From NCBI GenBank assembly GCA_049323615.1, contig JBMOPD010000062.1:1-39694 (forward strand): 39,694 nt of DNA. The letters are read 5' to 3'. Below the pieces are notes generated by a model. That model searched no databases. It was given only the letters and a program-made list of their open reading frames with translations, and was not told the DNA's origin. Source of the DNA: JBMOPD01 sp049323615 (GTDB lineage: Bacteria; Bacillota; Desulfotomaculia; Desulfotomaculales; Desulfocucumaceae). Shown here piece by piece: positions 7,816 through 16,218 of the stretch. Every line of letters begins with the position of its first letter. Position 1 is the first letter of the stretch. A program made the translations under genes and the position numbers.

Positions 7816-8394
7816 CTAAAATTTATTTTTAAGCAAACGGGCCATGTTGAAGCCCAGGGTCTTAAAGGTGGCTACCCCTTCCTGGTCCTGCAGCACGTCC
7901 CCGGGGGCCAGGCCGACGCCTGTGTTCCAGTAATTGGAACCGGGGATGGCCATCTGGGAGATACCGAAAAAGAAGTTGATGGCCGAATAGGCAAAGGTGC
8001 CACCCGCCCGGCGCATGGAAACCACCGCCGCCCCCACCTTGCCCCGCAACATGTCGTCGTTGGCCTTGGCCACCATGCCGCAGCGGTCGATAAAGGCCTT
8101 GACCTCGCTGGTAACATTGCTGAAGTATACCGGGGAGCCGATCAGGATGCCGTCCGCCGCCAGCGCCCGCTCGATAAAGTAATTCATCTCGTCGTCCACC
8201 TGGGCGCAGCGCCGGTCCTTAGCCCTGATGCACTTGAAGCAGGCCTTGCACCCGGCCAGATTTTTGCCCCCCAGCTGAATTATCTCGCCCTTTATGCCTT
8301 CCCGGGCCAGTACCTCCAGCACAATACCGAGGGAGTGGTAAGTATTCCCGTGGGTGCGGGGACTCCCGTTAAAAGCCGCCACCTGAACTGACAT
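7816..8394 (-). CDS. NADPH-dependent FMN reductase / iron-sulfur flavoprotein
   Basis: 192 residues with a flavodoxin-like fold. The FMN phosphate loop is NGSPRTHGNT near residue 8, and the flavin-contacting loop is GSPVYFSNVTSEVKAFIDR near 85. Between them GCKACFKCIRAKDRRC carries C-x2-C-x2-C plus a later C, the compact motif of archaeal/clostridial iron-sulfur flavoproteins that hold a [4Fe-4S] cluster for electron transfer. The start at 8394 is chosen because AAGGAGGG lies six bases upstream; the longer frame to 8466 lacks a site. It is convergent with the aldolase. The electron acceptor is unknown. Confidence 0.85.
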   Translation of the reverse strand: MSVQVAAFNGSPRTHGNTYHSLGIVLEVLAREGIKGEIIQLGGKNLAGCKACFKCIRAKDRRCAQVDDEMNYFIERALAADGILIGSPVYFSNVTSEVKAFIDRCGMVAKANDDMLRGKVGAAVVSMRRAGGTFAYSAINFFFGISQMAIPGSNYWNTGVGLAPGDVLQDQEGVATFKTLGFNMARLLKNKF

Positions 8395-8494
8395 GAAAGG
8401 CCCTCCTTTATTGATAAGCTTTTCTGGAGTTAATTCTACACTGCCGGCCTTAAAACCTTTTAACATTGGGATGAGGAGTAACCGGGATCTTGCG

Positions 8495-9253
8495 CTAAAG
8501 GGTTAAATTGTGGCCGTTTTTCCTGATCCATGCCCGGTGGGCCTTGTAATCCGGGCACACCTCCTCCACCAGGGCCCAGAACCTTGTGGAGTGGTTGGGC
8601 TCCACCAGGTGCATCAGCTCGTGCACCACAATATAGTCCAGAACCGGAGGCGGGGCCATTACCAGCCGCCAGTTGAAATTTAAATTCTTCCGCCGCGAGC
8701 AGCTACCCCAGCGGGTTTTCTGGTCCCTGATGAAAACCCGGTGGAAGGCCAGGTTCAGCCTCCGGCTCAGCGCCTCAAGGCGCTGTTTTATGACCAGGCG
8801 GGCCATGCGGCGGAGCCACTGCTCCAGCACCGCGCCGGCCTGCCCCTCGGCCCCCCCGGGCACCGTGACCACCAGCTTTTCCCCGTCCGCCTGTACAGAG
8901 GCTGGTCCGGTACCTGTTTTAATTTCCACCTGGTGTTCCCGCCCGCGGTAGAGAACCCGCCCTCCTCCCTGCCGCCGCAGCAGGCGCCGGCTTTCGGTCA
9001 GCCGGGCAAAATGGTCCAGCTTGTCCAGTATCCAGCCCTGCTTCCGGCGTAGAACGGCCTCCAGGCCAGCGGCGTTGAACCTCTCCGGGACCACCACCTG
9101 CAGCCCGGATTCGGCGTCCACCTCAAGGCGCAGATTTTTCGCCCGGCCGCTCACCCGCACCGTGTAGTCCACGGCCCTCCCGGCCAGAACCAGCGACCCC
9201 CTCCAGGGCTCCCGGGGACGGGAAGGGCTTCTCTTTGCCAGCAGCACAAGCAC
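8495..9253 (-). CDS. DUF45/YgjP-type zinc metalloprotease-like protein
   Basis: 252 residues. The C-terminal third holds the family signature: TRWGSCSRRKNLNFNWRL, then VVHELMHLVEPNHSTRFW, giving the HExxH-like HELMH zinc motif (glutamate in second place) and the downstream NHSxxFW histidine. This is the SprT-like, M48-related DUF45 family; several members sit beside type I restriction genes, but none is present here. The N-terminal half is a beta-rich domain with basic patches. The ATG at 9253 has no clear ribosome site, so a downstream start is possible. Function is unknown beyond likely zinc binding. Confidence 0.8.
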   Translation of the reverse strand: MLVLLAKRSPSRPREPWRGSLVLAGRAVDYTVRVSGRAKNLRLEVDAESGLQVVVPERFNAAGLEAVLRRKQGWILDKLDHFARLTESRRLLRRQGGGRVLYRGREHQVEIKTGTGPASVQADGEKLVVTVPGGAEGQAGAVLEQWLRRMARLVIKQRLEALSRRLNLAFHRVFIRDQKTRWGSCSRRKNLNFNWRLVMAPPPVLDYIVVHELMHLVEPNHSTRFWALVEEVCPDYKAHRAWIRKNGHNLTL

Positions 9254-9270
9254 AGAAAATCACCCCGGCA

Positions 9271-9494
9271 CTAAGTTTGCTTGACACTTACTTCGCACAG
9301 GCAGTCGTAATACGGCGTGCCCAGCCCCATGTCGGGCACATGATCGGGCGTCAGCACGTTATGGCCGGTCCCGGGCAGGTCGATACTGGAAGCCTCCGTG
9401 GCCCGTACGGTACACCCTCCGTTGACGTAGCGCTGCAGCCCGTACCCGGATAGTAAACCGGTTCCTCATTGGAATATAGCAGGATAATTACCGG
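9271..9494 (-). pseudogene. Fragment of an unidentified protein, frameshifted
   Basis: Two overlapping minus-strand frames each read like protein and join near 9446: first IILLYSNEEPVYYPG, then YGLQRYVNGGCTVRATEA, continuing through LTPDHVPDMGLGTPYYDC to a TAG at 9271. Neither frame has a ribosome site or a full domain. The family was not recognised. It is the first of three broken genes between the metalloprotease and the AOR. Confidence 0.35.
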
Positions 9495-9608
9495 AACACA
9501 AGCCTTTCGCCCCGGACGGAGTTGCTTTTTTACCCGTAAAGACCGGCGGGAAATTTTAAGTTCCGGCAAACCATTGACTTTGTCTTCGATAAAAGGAGGT
9601 GTTTTTTT

Positions 9609-9927
9609 ATGTCGGCCATTAATGTTGACGGAAGAGAAATCGCACTGGGACGAAGATGGATTTATGGTTGATCCTGAGCAGTGGACTGAGGATGTAGCTA
9701 TAAATTTGGCCCTTGGCGAAGGTATTAACGAACTGACTGAGGAACACTGGAAAGCTATCCATTACGTGAGGGACTATTACAAGCAGTTCCAGATTGCTCC
9801 CATGGTCCGCAAGCTTTGCAAAGAAACCGGTAACAGCCTGAAGTCCATTTATGAGCTGTTTCCCTCCGGCCCTGCAAAAGGTACCTGCAAATTGGCAGGA
9901 CTGCCCAAGCCCACCGGTTGCGTTTAA
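9609..9927 (+). pseudogene. dsrC: DsrC/TusE-family sulfur-carrier protein with a one-base frameshift
   Basis: Translation from the ATG at 9609, which has AAAGGAGGTG eight bases upstream, gives MSAINVDGREIAL, the normal DsrC N-terminus. One extra G in the GGG at 9647-9649 breaks the frame. In the shifted frame the protein continues DEDGFMVDPEQWTEDVA through RDYYKQFQIAPMVRKLCKE to the C-terminus CKLAGLPKPTGCV, stopping at 9927. The two C-terminal cysteines are ten residues apart with the last one penultimate, as in true DsrC that carries sulfite-derived sulfur as a trisulfide to a partner reductase. No dsrAB is nearby. It could be a recent pseudogene, a sequencing error, a slippage site, or initiate weakly at 9622 (in-frame, no ribosome site). 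Confidence 0.75.
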
Positions 9928-9980
9928 TAACGGCAGCCATTAATGGGAGTTTGAGAGATTAGGATAAGTAGATTTGAATG

Positions 9981-10052
9981 ATAAGGCACAGGCACAGGGA
10001 GTTTGCCCGGCGGCAAAGCCGCCGGGCAAACGTTAATGCTAATGTGCCTTAT
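9981..10052. repeat. Nested perfect inverted repeat
   Basis: The inner arms GTTTGCCCGGCGGC (10001-10014) and its exact complement (10018-10031) enclose AAA. The outer arms ATAAGGCACA (9981-9990) and TGTGCCTTAT (10043-10052) are also exact complements. The region 9928-10168 is otherwise empty. It could be a terminator, a small mobile-element end or a structured RNA; no T run follows. Confidence 0.7.
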
Positions 10053-10168
10053 TTCGCTAGTTGACGAGTGCTGCCGAAGGTGGTTTCCCTGTTTTAAAAA
10101 AACAAAATTAAGCATCGTCTGTAAAGTTGAATTACGGCAGGAGTTGCGGGGCAGTATCCCTTCTTCCT

Positions 10169-10658
10169 ATGAACCGGGGGATCACCAAAAAAATGCTGCC
10201 CCTGGCCGTGCCGCCGGGGCTGCTTGTTCTTGCCCGCCTGTTTTTGTTAAAAATAGGCCTGGCGCCCGTGTACTGGCTGCCTGTAATACAATACTCTCCC
10301 TATGCGGCCCTGGCCATTGTCCTCATTTTAAGCTACCGGTTCACGATGTGGGGGACCAGGTGCTGAAGCTGGTGGCTTCCATGCTCAGAGACGTTGCCGG
10401 CGGGGGCAGGCCCTTCCGATACGGCGGCGAGGAGTTACCGTGCTTTTTCCCGGCCGGGAGTTGGACGACACGGTGCCCCACCTGAAAGAACTGAGGGAGA
10501 GCATTTCCCGGAGGGCGTTCACACTGAGGGGGAAAGACAGGCCCAAAAGGAAGCCGAAACAGATCAAACCCGGAAAAACGCCCTCCAGGCAGGTTTTCAT
10601 CACGGTCAGCATTGGCGGCGCCGGTGAAATAATCCCCGGACCGCCCCTGAAGTTTTAA
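10169..10658 (+). pseudogene. Decayed membrane-bound GGDEF (diguanylate cyclase) gene
   Basis: Three plus-strand frames together read as a shortened GGDEF protein. From 10169: MNRGITKKMLPLAV with two hydrophobic stretches to ILSYRF (about 10343). Then in another frame VHDVGDQVLKLVASMLRD and RPFRYGGEE (about 10344-10435), the end of helix 2 and the RYGGEE active-site strand. Then in a third frame VLFPGRELDDTVPHLKELRE to ITVSIGGAGE (10440-10630). A missing base at GAGTTACC (GGEEF would need TTC ACC) explains the second break; the first lacks the DxLTGLxNRR and DIDxFKxxND segments, so a deletion also occurred. It cannot make active cyclase. Confidence 0.7.
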
Positions 10659-10675
10659 GGCGGGGAAACCCCGCC
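10659..10675. terminator. Bidirectional stem-loop
   Basis: GGCGGGG (10659-10665), AAA, CCCCGCC (10669-10675), just downstream of the AOR stop on the minus strand and of the broken GGDEF gene on the plus strand. Short T-rich stretches flank it. Confidence 0.5.
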
Positions 10676-10677
10676 CT

Positions 10678-12399
10678 TTAGAAGGCGTATACCTGCTCCA
10701 GTTCCTGGGTGGTGAAATCCCAGGTGGCGTTGTGGGGCGGCACCGGTTCCGCGAAGAATTCCGGCAGCTGATCGTCCTGGCCGGTAAACCCCGCCCGCCT
10801 GTTGAAATCGCGCTCTGTCTTAAGCACCGACTTGCCCAGCCCGGTCAGGTCGTCCGCGGTCATTTTCAGGCCGTACCGGGCGTTGAGCATGTCCACCGCC
10901 GCCTGGAAGGCGCCGGGGTTGTCCAGCATGCTGAAGGCCACAAAGAGGCACAGGCCCATGCTGTCTATGGCCGCGGTGGCAATCTGCAAATTCCTGGACA
11001 GGTCCACGTTGCCTGTCTTTTCCAGGGGACTTACAAACCCGCCCACCTTCAGGATGTTTGTGGCCACGGCGTACCCCGCGGTGTGGTCGGCTCCCATCGG
11101 GGTAGTGGCGTACGTCACGCCTATTCCTTTCACCGCCCTGGGGTCGTAGGCCGGAATGGCCTGATTCTTGACCACGGCCACCCTGGTCACCCCAAAGGCC
11201 TTGCCCGTAAAACCGGCGCCGTTGCCGATAATGCGGCCCAACGGGCTTCCCTTTTCAATTTCTCTCAGCAGGTTGAGCATACCGGGGCCGTCCCCGAAGG
11301 GTATCACCCCGGCCTCCATGGCTGTGGCCACGGCTACGGCGGTCTCGATGGTGTCAATCCCTATGTCGTCGCAGGTGCGGTCGGCCTGGGCGATTATGTC
11401 CAGGTCGTCGATATAGCAGACCGCCCCGAAGCCCCAGATGGTTTCGTACTCAAAGCCGGCGGTGACAAACTGGCCCTTTTCGTCAACATAAACCTGGGAG
11501 CAGCTGATCACGCAGCCGGCGTGGCAGGTGTGGGTGGGCTTCCCCTTCCGGTTGACGATGGTCTCGTACATGGTCTCGCCGCTTATTTTGTTGGCCCCCT
11601 CGAACCGCCCCAGCCGGAAGTTCCTGGTGGGCAGGCCCCCCGCCTCGTTTAAAATATTGATCAGTATGTTGGTGCCGTAGGTGGGCAGGCCCTGCCCGGT
11701 CACCGGGTGCTCCTTCAACGCCTTGCCGAACACCTGGGCCGCTCCCTTGAATTTTTCCGGGTCGGTGATGGACACCCCCGGGCCGTCGGTGTCGTCAATG
11801 GTGATATACTTAATCTTTTTGGACGCCATCACCGCCCCCAGGCCGCCGCGGCCGGCGCTGCGGATATTGCCGTGGAGGTCCCGGACGGAAATATTGGCCG
11901 CCGACATTTTATACTCACCGGCCTGGCCAATGGTGACAACCCCGATTTTGTCGCCGTATTTCCTGGACAGCCGGTCCATCACCGCATAGTTGCCCTTGCC
12001 CACAAGCTCGGTCTCTTTCCGGATCTGTACCCCGTTTTTATCGATGTGCAGGCTGTAATACTTGTCCTCCCCGGGCTGACCTTCAATAATCAGGGCCTTG
12101 ATGCCCAGCCTGGCCAGTTTTTGCGAGGCCGAGCCGCCGGCGTTGCTTTCCTTGATGCCCCCGGTCAGGGGGCTCTTGGCCCCCACCGACATCCGCCCGG
12201 AGTTGGGGGCGTTGGTCCCGCTTAACAGCCCGGAGGCAAAAACCAGCTTATTTCTCTTGCCCAGCGGGTGGCAGGTGGGCTCCACTTCCTTGGCTACGAT
12301 GGAGGAGGTCAGGGCCCTGCCCCCCAGGCCCTTCCATTCCCGGGGAACCTCTTCTCCTGAAACTTTAAGATTCGACATGTCTACCCGGTATATCTTCAT
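10678..12399 (-). CDS. Tungsten-containing aldehyde:ferredoxin oxidoreductase
   Basis: 573 residues, normal for the AOR family, which oxidises aldehydes (or reduces acids) with ferredoxin using a tungsto-bispterin cofactor and one [4Fe-4S] cluster. Seen are the N-terminal GGRALTSSIV block, GTNAPNSGRMSVGAKSPLTG (pterin-contacting), a cluster motif C-x3-C-x3-C in HTCHAGCVISC near residue 295, YDPRAVKGIGVTYATTPMGADHT (second pterin region) near 435, and the fourth cluster cysteine in SMGLCLF near 500. The first cysteine spacing is one residue longer than the C-x2-C-x3-C of the classic enzymes. GGGAGG lies nine bases before the ATG. It appears monocistronic; the exact aldehyde is unknown. Confidence 0.9.
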   Translation of the reverse strand: MKIYRVDMSNLKVSGEEVPREWKGLGGRALTSSIVAKEVEPTCHPLGKRNKLVFASGLLSGTNAPNSGRMSVGAKSPLTGGIKESNAGGSASQKLARLGIKALIIEGQPGEDKYYSLHIDKNGVQIRKETELVGKGNYAVMDRLSRKYGDKIGVVTIGQAGEYKMSAANISVRDLHGNIRSAGRGGLGAVMASKKIKYITIDDTDGPGVSITDPEKFKGAAQVFGKALKEHPVTGQGLPTYGTNILINILNEAGGLPTRNFRLGRFEGANKISGETMYETIVNRKGKPTHTCHAGCVISCSQVYVDEKGQFVTAGFEYETIWGFGAVCYIDDLDIIAQADRTCDDIGIDTIETAVAVATAMEAGVIPFGDGPGMLNLLREIEKGSPLGRIIGNGAGFTGKAFGVTRVAVVKNQAIPAYDPRAVKGIGVTYATTPMGADHTAGYAVATNILKVGGFVSPLEKTGNVDLSRNLQIATAAIDSMGLCLFVAFSMLDNPGAFQAAVDMLNARYGLKMTADDLTGLGKSVLKTERDFNRRAGFTGQDDQLPEFFAEPVPPHNATWDFTTQELEQVYAF

Positions 12400-12486
12400 C
12401 CTGCATGGCCTCCCTGATAAATTTAAGTTTATTTTTTACTTTACCAGGGAAAATATGTAATAGACCCGGCAGCATTTTTCGGGGCC

Positions 12487-12508
12487 GGGGATTGGGGGTT
12501 GGGGGATT
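12487..12508. repeat. Heptamer array (GGGGATT type)
   Basis: GGGGATT, GGGGGTT, then GGGGGATT (one extra G), in the divergent region between the AOR gene and the ABC-transporter promoter. The G runs could form a quadruplex. Confidence 0.6.
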
Positions 12509-12538
12509 CCTTTTATTCATGTATTTTTTGCCTGTATA

Positions 12539-12567
12539 TTGAAAACACGGGCCGGATTAAATATAAT
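12539..12567 (+). promoter_or_regulatory. Strong sigma-A promoter for the ABC-FmdE operon
   Basis: TTGAAA at 12539-12544 and TATAAT at 12562-12567, 17 bases apart. Transcription would start near 12574, giving a leader of about 155 bases before the first gene. Confidence 0.75.
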
Positions 12568-12582
12568 AGTTTATAACATCAC

Positions 12583-12696
12583 AGGCCATGAAGGCGGCTG
12601 TTTGTTTAATTTATTCCGGCACCTGCAGTCAAAGAGGCCACGAAGGCTCACTTACCTTCCGGCAAGGGAGGTATGGGATTCGTGGCCTTTGTTTTT
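12583..12696 (+). promoter_or_regulatory. Leader RNA with competing hairpins and terminator-like end
   Basis: AGGCCATGAAGGC at 12583-12595 is repeated as AGGCCACGAAGGC at 12635-12647. Both can pair with TTCGTGGCCT at 12679-12688. The downstream copy forms a terminator-like stem (CAAAG..GGCCACGAA with TTCGTGGC..CTTTG) enclosing a 7-pair inner hairpin ACCTTCC/GGGAGGT (12654-12672) and followed by GTTTTTT. The upstream copy would form an alternative stem that destroys it. This is the layout of transcription attenuation or a riboswitch. No known riboswitch class was recognised, so the ligand or factor is unknown. Confidence 0.55.
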
Positions 12697-12728
12697 TAGC
12701 CTGCATACTGGGGAAAGGTGGGACATTT

Positions 12729-14339
12729 ATGTTTGCATCAGGTTTATTCAGAAAATTAATCATTCCGGCATTAATAACTGCCTTGACAATCCTTGCCCTG
12801 GGCGGCTGCGGCAGCCGGGGCGGCGACACGGAACCGGCTGCCGGCAAGGAATTGGTCTATACGGTGGCAGACCCGACGGGAGACTGGGGGTTTCCCTCCC
12901 CTTACGCCCACTATTCCAGAGGACCGGGCTACATAAGGATGAGTTTAATATTCGACACCCTGGTCTGGAAAGACGATCAGGGGTACGTTCCCGCCTTGGC
13001 TAAAAGCTGGGAATACCTGAAAGACGAGAACGCCTACTTTTTCAGGCTTCAGGACAATGCAACCTGGCACGACGGAAGGAAGTTCACCGCCAGAGACGTG
13101 ATTTTCACTATCAACTACATTAAAAAACACCCCTTCCAGTGGGTAGAAGCGGGCAATGTCAAAAAGGCGGAGGCCCTTGGCGATTACGAGGTCAAGCTGT
13201 ACCTGGACAGGCCTTATGCACCGTTTCTGGAGCACTTCGGCGCCACCCTGCCCATTCTTCCCGAGCATGTCTGGAAGGATGTCAGCGATCCGGAGAAATT
13301 TGTTGGAAAGGAAGCCCTCATCGGTACCGGCCCGTTCATCCTGGCCGACTACAACAAAGAGCAGGGAACATACCTTTACAAGGCCTACGGTGGTTATTAC
13401 CGGGGCCGGCCAAAGGTTGACCGGATAAGATTTGTCAAAATGAACGCCGGAATGACGGCCGCGGCCCTGAGGCAAAAGCAGGTCAATGCCGGGCAGGTTC
13501 CTCCCGAACTGGTCAGGGAACTGGAAAATGAGGGCTTTAAGGTTCTGGCCGGAAAGCACGACTGGGTGGCCAAACTGATGTTCAACCACCACAAGGAGCC
13601 CCTCAGCAGTAAAAAATTCCGGCAGGCCCTGGCCTGTGCCATCGACCGCCAGGCCCTGGTCGACACCTGCCTGCGCGGTCACGGGACAGCCGCCAGTGCC
13701 GGCCTGGTTCCCCCGGACAGCCCCTGGTACAATTCAGGCCTTCAAGACAAATACCGTTACAACCCGGAAATGGCTGCAAAATTATTAGCCGGGCTGGGAT
13801 ATGTAAAAAACGGCGGTTATTTTGAGAAAAACGGCCGGGTCCTGGAGCTGGAGCTTTTAGTACGGGGAGGGGCCGGCGCTCCGGGCGCCCCGGGGGAGCG
13901 GGAGGGAGAAATGATCAAGGGGCAGCTGGAAAAGGCGGGTATAAAGATTAACCTGCGTAGCCTGGAGCCAAAGACCCTGGACAGCCGGGTGGGTGACTGG
14001 AAGTTTGACCTGGCCCTGATCGGGCACGGAGGAATGGGAGGGGACCCCGCGGTGCTCGGCAGGGTGATCTCCGGCCAGGGGTTTAACAGCGCACGATATG
14101 AGGATAACCGGGAGCTCAGCGACTTTTTAAAACAACAGACCTCGGTCATGGATAAAGAACGGCGCCGGGAGCTGGTGGGTAAAATCCAGGAAATATATGC
14201 CGAAGAGATACCCGCCCAGCCCCTTTACCACCCCACCTGGTACTGGGTCCACGACGGCCGGGTGGAACTGTACTACACCGTGCAGGGGGTGGGGAGCGGC
14301 GTGCCGATACCGCTTAATAAGATGTCCTTTGTTAAATGA
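12729..14339 (+). CDS. ABC transporter substrate-binding lipoprotein, family 5 (Dpp/Opp/Nik type)
   Basis: 536 residues. The N-terminus has a positively charged start, a hydrophobic core and the lipobox ALGGC with the lipidated cysteine at residue 27, so the protein is anchored outside the membrane. FRLQDNATWHDGRKFTARDVIFT is the standard SBP family 5 block, followed by GTGPFIL and the QALACAIDRQALVD region. The family binds peptides, nickel chelates or other small solutes. Start chosen at 12729 because it yields the signal peptide and has AAAGGTGGG upstream; the open frame reaching to 12588 crosses the leader hairpins. First gene of a five-gene unit ending in FmdE. Confidence 0.9.
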   Translation: MFASGLFRKLIIPALITALTILALGGCGSRGGDTEPAAGKELVYTVADPTGDWGFPSPYAHYSRGPGYIRMSLIFDTLVWKDDQGYVPALAKSWEYLKDENAYFFRLQDNATWHDGRKFTARDVIFTINYIKKHPFQWVEAGNVKKAEALGDYEVKLYLDRPYAPFLEHFGATLPILPEHVWKDVSDPEKFVGKEALIGTGPFILADYNKEQGTYLYKAYGGYYRGRPKVDRIRFVKMNAGMTAAALRQKQVNAGQVPPELVRELENEGFKVLAGKHDWVAKLMFNHHKEPLSSKKFRQALACAIDRQALVDTCLRGHGTAASAGLVPPDSPWYNSGLQDKYRYNPEMAAKLLAGLGYVKNGGYFEKNGRVLELELLVRGGAGAPGAPGEREGEMIKGQLEKAGIKINLRSLEPKTLDSRVGDWKFDLALIGHGGMGGDPAVLGRVISGQGFNSARYEDNRELSDFLKQQTSVMDKERRRELVGKIQEIYAEEIPAQPLYHPTWYWVHDGRVELYYTVQGVGSGVPIPLNKMSFVK

Positions 14340-14396
14340 AAATAACGCTGAATGATTCACCGGAAAAAGGTCTTTTCGGAACGGGGAGAAAGATTG

Positions 14397-15374
14397 ATGA
14401 TGAACAGCAAAACAGCGTCGTTTTTCAACTACGCAGCGGCGCTGGTTATTATTTTGGCCCTCAACTTTATAATGCCCCGCATGATGCCGGGAGATCCCCT
14501 GCAGGCAATTTACGGGGACGAGGCCATGATCGCCATGACCCCGGAACTGAAGGCGGAGTTGACAAGCCGCTTTTCCCTGGACCGCCCTATGGGCCGGCAG
14601 TTTCAATCATATATCATCTCCCTGGCCCGGGGGGATCTGGGCTATTCATACTATTACAATGCCCCGGTGCTGAAAGTCATCCTGGGCAGCCTTCCCTGGA
14701 CGGCACTGCTGGCCGGCCTGGCGCTGGTGCTTTCCACCCTGCTGGGGCTCGTTTTGGGCATAGAGTCGGGGTACAGGCGCGGCCGGCCCCTGGATCATGC
14801 CCTGCTGGCCGGGCTGATGGCACTGGGCGGACTCCCGGATTTTTTCATGGGGATACTGCTGCTCCTGTTTTTCGGAGTGTCGCTGGGGCTTGCTCCCCTG
14901 GCCGGGGCGGTCACACCCTATGCCGGTCAAAACGGACTGTTGGCAGTTCTTGATATTTTGCACCACCTGGCGCTGCCCCTGGCGGCGCTGGTGCTGGTAC
15001 GGATTACCGGCGCCTATCTGCTGGCCCGCAATACCATGATCACCACCCTGGGGGAAGCATTTATCATGACGGCCCGGGCCAAGGGCTGTGCCGAGCCGGT
15101 GATCAGATACCGCCACGCCGGGCGGAATTCCCTTTTGCCGGTGGTGACGGCAGCCGGCCTGCAGCTGTCGCACCTGGCCTCCGGCGCCCTGTTCATTGAA
15201 ATTGTGTTTTCCTACCCGGGAATGGGCTTGCTGCTGTACAACTCCCTGCTGGCCCGGGACTACCCCCTGATCCAGGGCATCCTGCTGCTGGTGGCCGTCA
15301 TGGTCCTGGGTGTCAACCTGGCAGTGGACCTGCTGTACCGGAAAATCGATCCGAGGGTGTCTTATGCACATTAA
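14397..15374 (+). CDS. ABC transporter permease (DppB type)
   Basis: 325 residues with about six membrane helices. The start has the typical ALNFIMPRMMPGDPL segment, and near the C-terminal end EAFIMTARAKGCAEPVIRYRHAGRN is the EAA loop that docks the ATPase. Two ATGs at 14397 and 14400 follow GGGGAG by eight bases; an upstream ATG at 14352 lacks a site. The last codons overlap the next permease gene by 11 bases. Forms the membrane channel with the next gene product. Confidence 0.88.
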   Translation: MMNSKTASFFNYAAALVIILALNFIMPRMMPGDPLQAIYGDEAMIAMTPELKAELTSRFSLDRPMGRQFQSYIISLARGDLGYSYYYNAPVLKVILGSLPWTALLAGLALVLSTLLGLVLGIESGYRRGRPLDHALLAGLMALGGLPDFFMGILLLLFFGVSLGLAPLAGAVTPYAGQNGLLAVLDILHHLALPLAALVLVRITGAYLLARNTMITTLGEAFIMTARAKGCAEPVIRYRHAGRNSLLPVVTAAGLQLSHLASGALFIEIVFSYPGMGLLLYNSLLARDYPLIQGILLLVAVMVLGVNLAVDLLYRKIDPRVSYAH

Positions 15375-16218
15375 TTACTGGCGGGAAGTAAAACAAAACA
15401 ACATGGGCCGGGCGGGCATAGCCATTCTCCTGCTGGTTGTCTCCGCGGCCGTCATGGCGCCCCTGCTTGCCCAATACCAGCCCGGCGACTACACAGGCGC
15501 AGCTTTACAATCACCGTCGGCGAAGCACTGGCTGGGAACCAATGATGTGGGGCAGGATATCTGGGCCCGCCTGCTCTACGGCGCCCGTACGTCCCTGGCG
15601 GCGGGGCTGGGGGTGGCCTTTCTGGCCCTGTTTTTAAGTTTGCTGGCAGGCGGTGCGGCGGCGCTGCTGGGGGGGATTTTCGACCGCCTTTTAATGCGGC
15701 TGGTGGACGTTTTCATTGTCATTCCCCCGGTTATCGTGGTTATTCTGGCGGCGACCTACTTAAGGCCCGGCATCTTTCTCCTGGTTGTATTGCTCTCGGC
15801 TTTCCTCTGGCCCGGGGGAGCGAGAGTGGTCCGGTCGCAGGCCCTTTCACTTAAGGAAAGGATGCACGTGGCCGCCGCCGGCACTTTCGGGGCGGGCCGG
15901 CTGTACCTGCTGGTGCGCCATATAGTCCCCGACCTGGGGCCTGTCCTGGCCGCCATCCTGATCCAGAACGCCCGCCGGGCGGTATTTATGGAAGCGGGCC
16001 TGTCCTTCCTGGGTATTTCCGACCCGGCCGTGATCAGCTGGGGGAAAATGATGCAGTACGCCCTAAAATTTTCTTACCTGGAGGTCTGGAAGTGGTGGCT
16101 GCTGCCCGCCGGCTTTGCCCTTTCACTTACCATAGCGGGCCTCGCCTTCACCGGCTTTGCCCTGGAGGCCGTTTTAAATCCCCGGTTGCGAAAAGAGGCA
16201 TATCATGCTGGAAATTAA
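15364..16218 (+). CDS. ABC transporter permease (DppC type)
   Basis: 284 residues. It begins with one hydrophobic helix, then HWLGTNDVGQDIWARLLYGAR, the DppC/NikC family block, and carries an EAA-like loop (KERMHVAAAGTFGAGRLYLLVRH) near residue 175. The ATG at 15364 lies inside the end of the preceding permease gene, so translation is likely coupled. It ends 14 bases inside the ATPase gene. Confidence 0.88.
   Translation: MHINYWREVKQNNMGRAGIAILLLVVSAAVMAPLLAQYQPGDYTGAALQSPSAKHWLGTNDVGQDIWARLLYGARTSLAAGLGVAFLALFLSLLAGGAAALLGGIFDRLLMRLVDVFIVIPPVIVVILAATYLRPGIFLLVVLLSAFLWPGGARVVRSQALSLKERMHVAAAGTFGAGRLYLLVRHIVPDLGPVLAAILIQNARRAVFMEAGLSFLGISDPAVISWGKMMQYALKFSYLEVWKWWLLPAGFALSLTIAGLAFTGFALEAVLNPRLRKEAYHAGN

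Noticed and set aside
10732..12225. Long plus-strand open frames opposite the AOR gene
   Set aside because: They are antisense to a fully conserved AOR and show no family features; GC-rich codon bias creates them.
12588..12728. N-terminal extension of the ABC lipoprotein
   Set aside because: The frame is open, but it crosses the leader hairpins and would bury the signal peptide; ATG at 12729 gives a normal lipoprotein.
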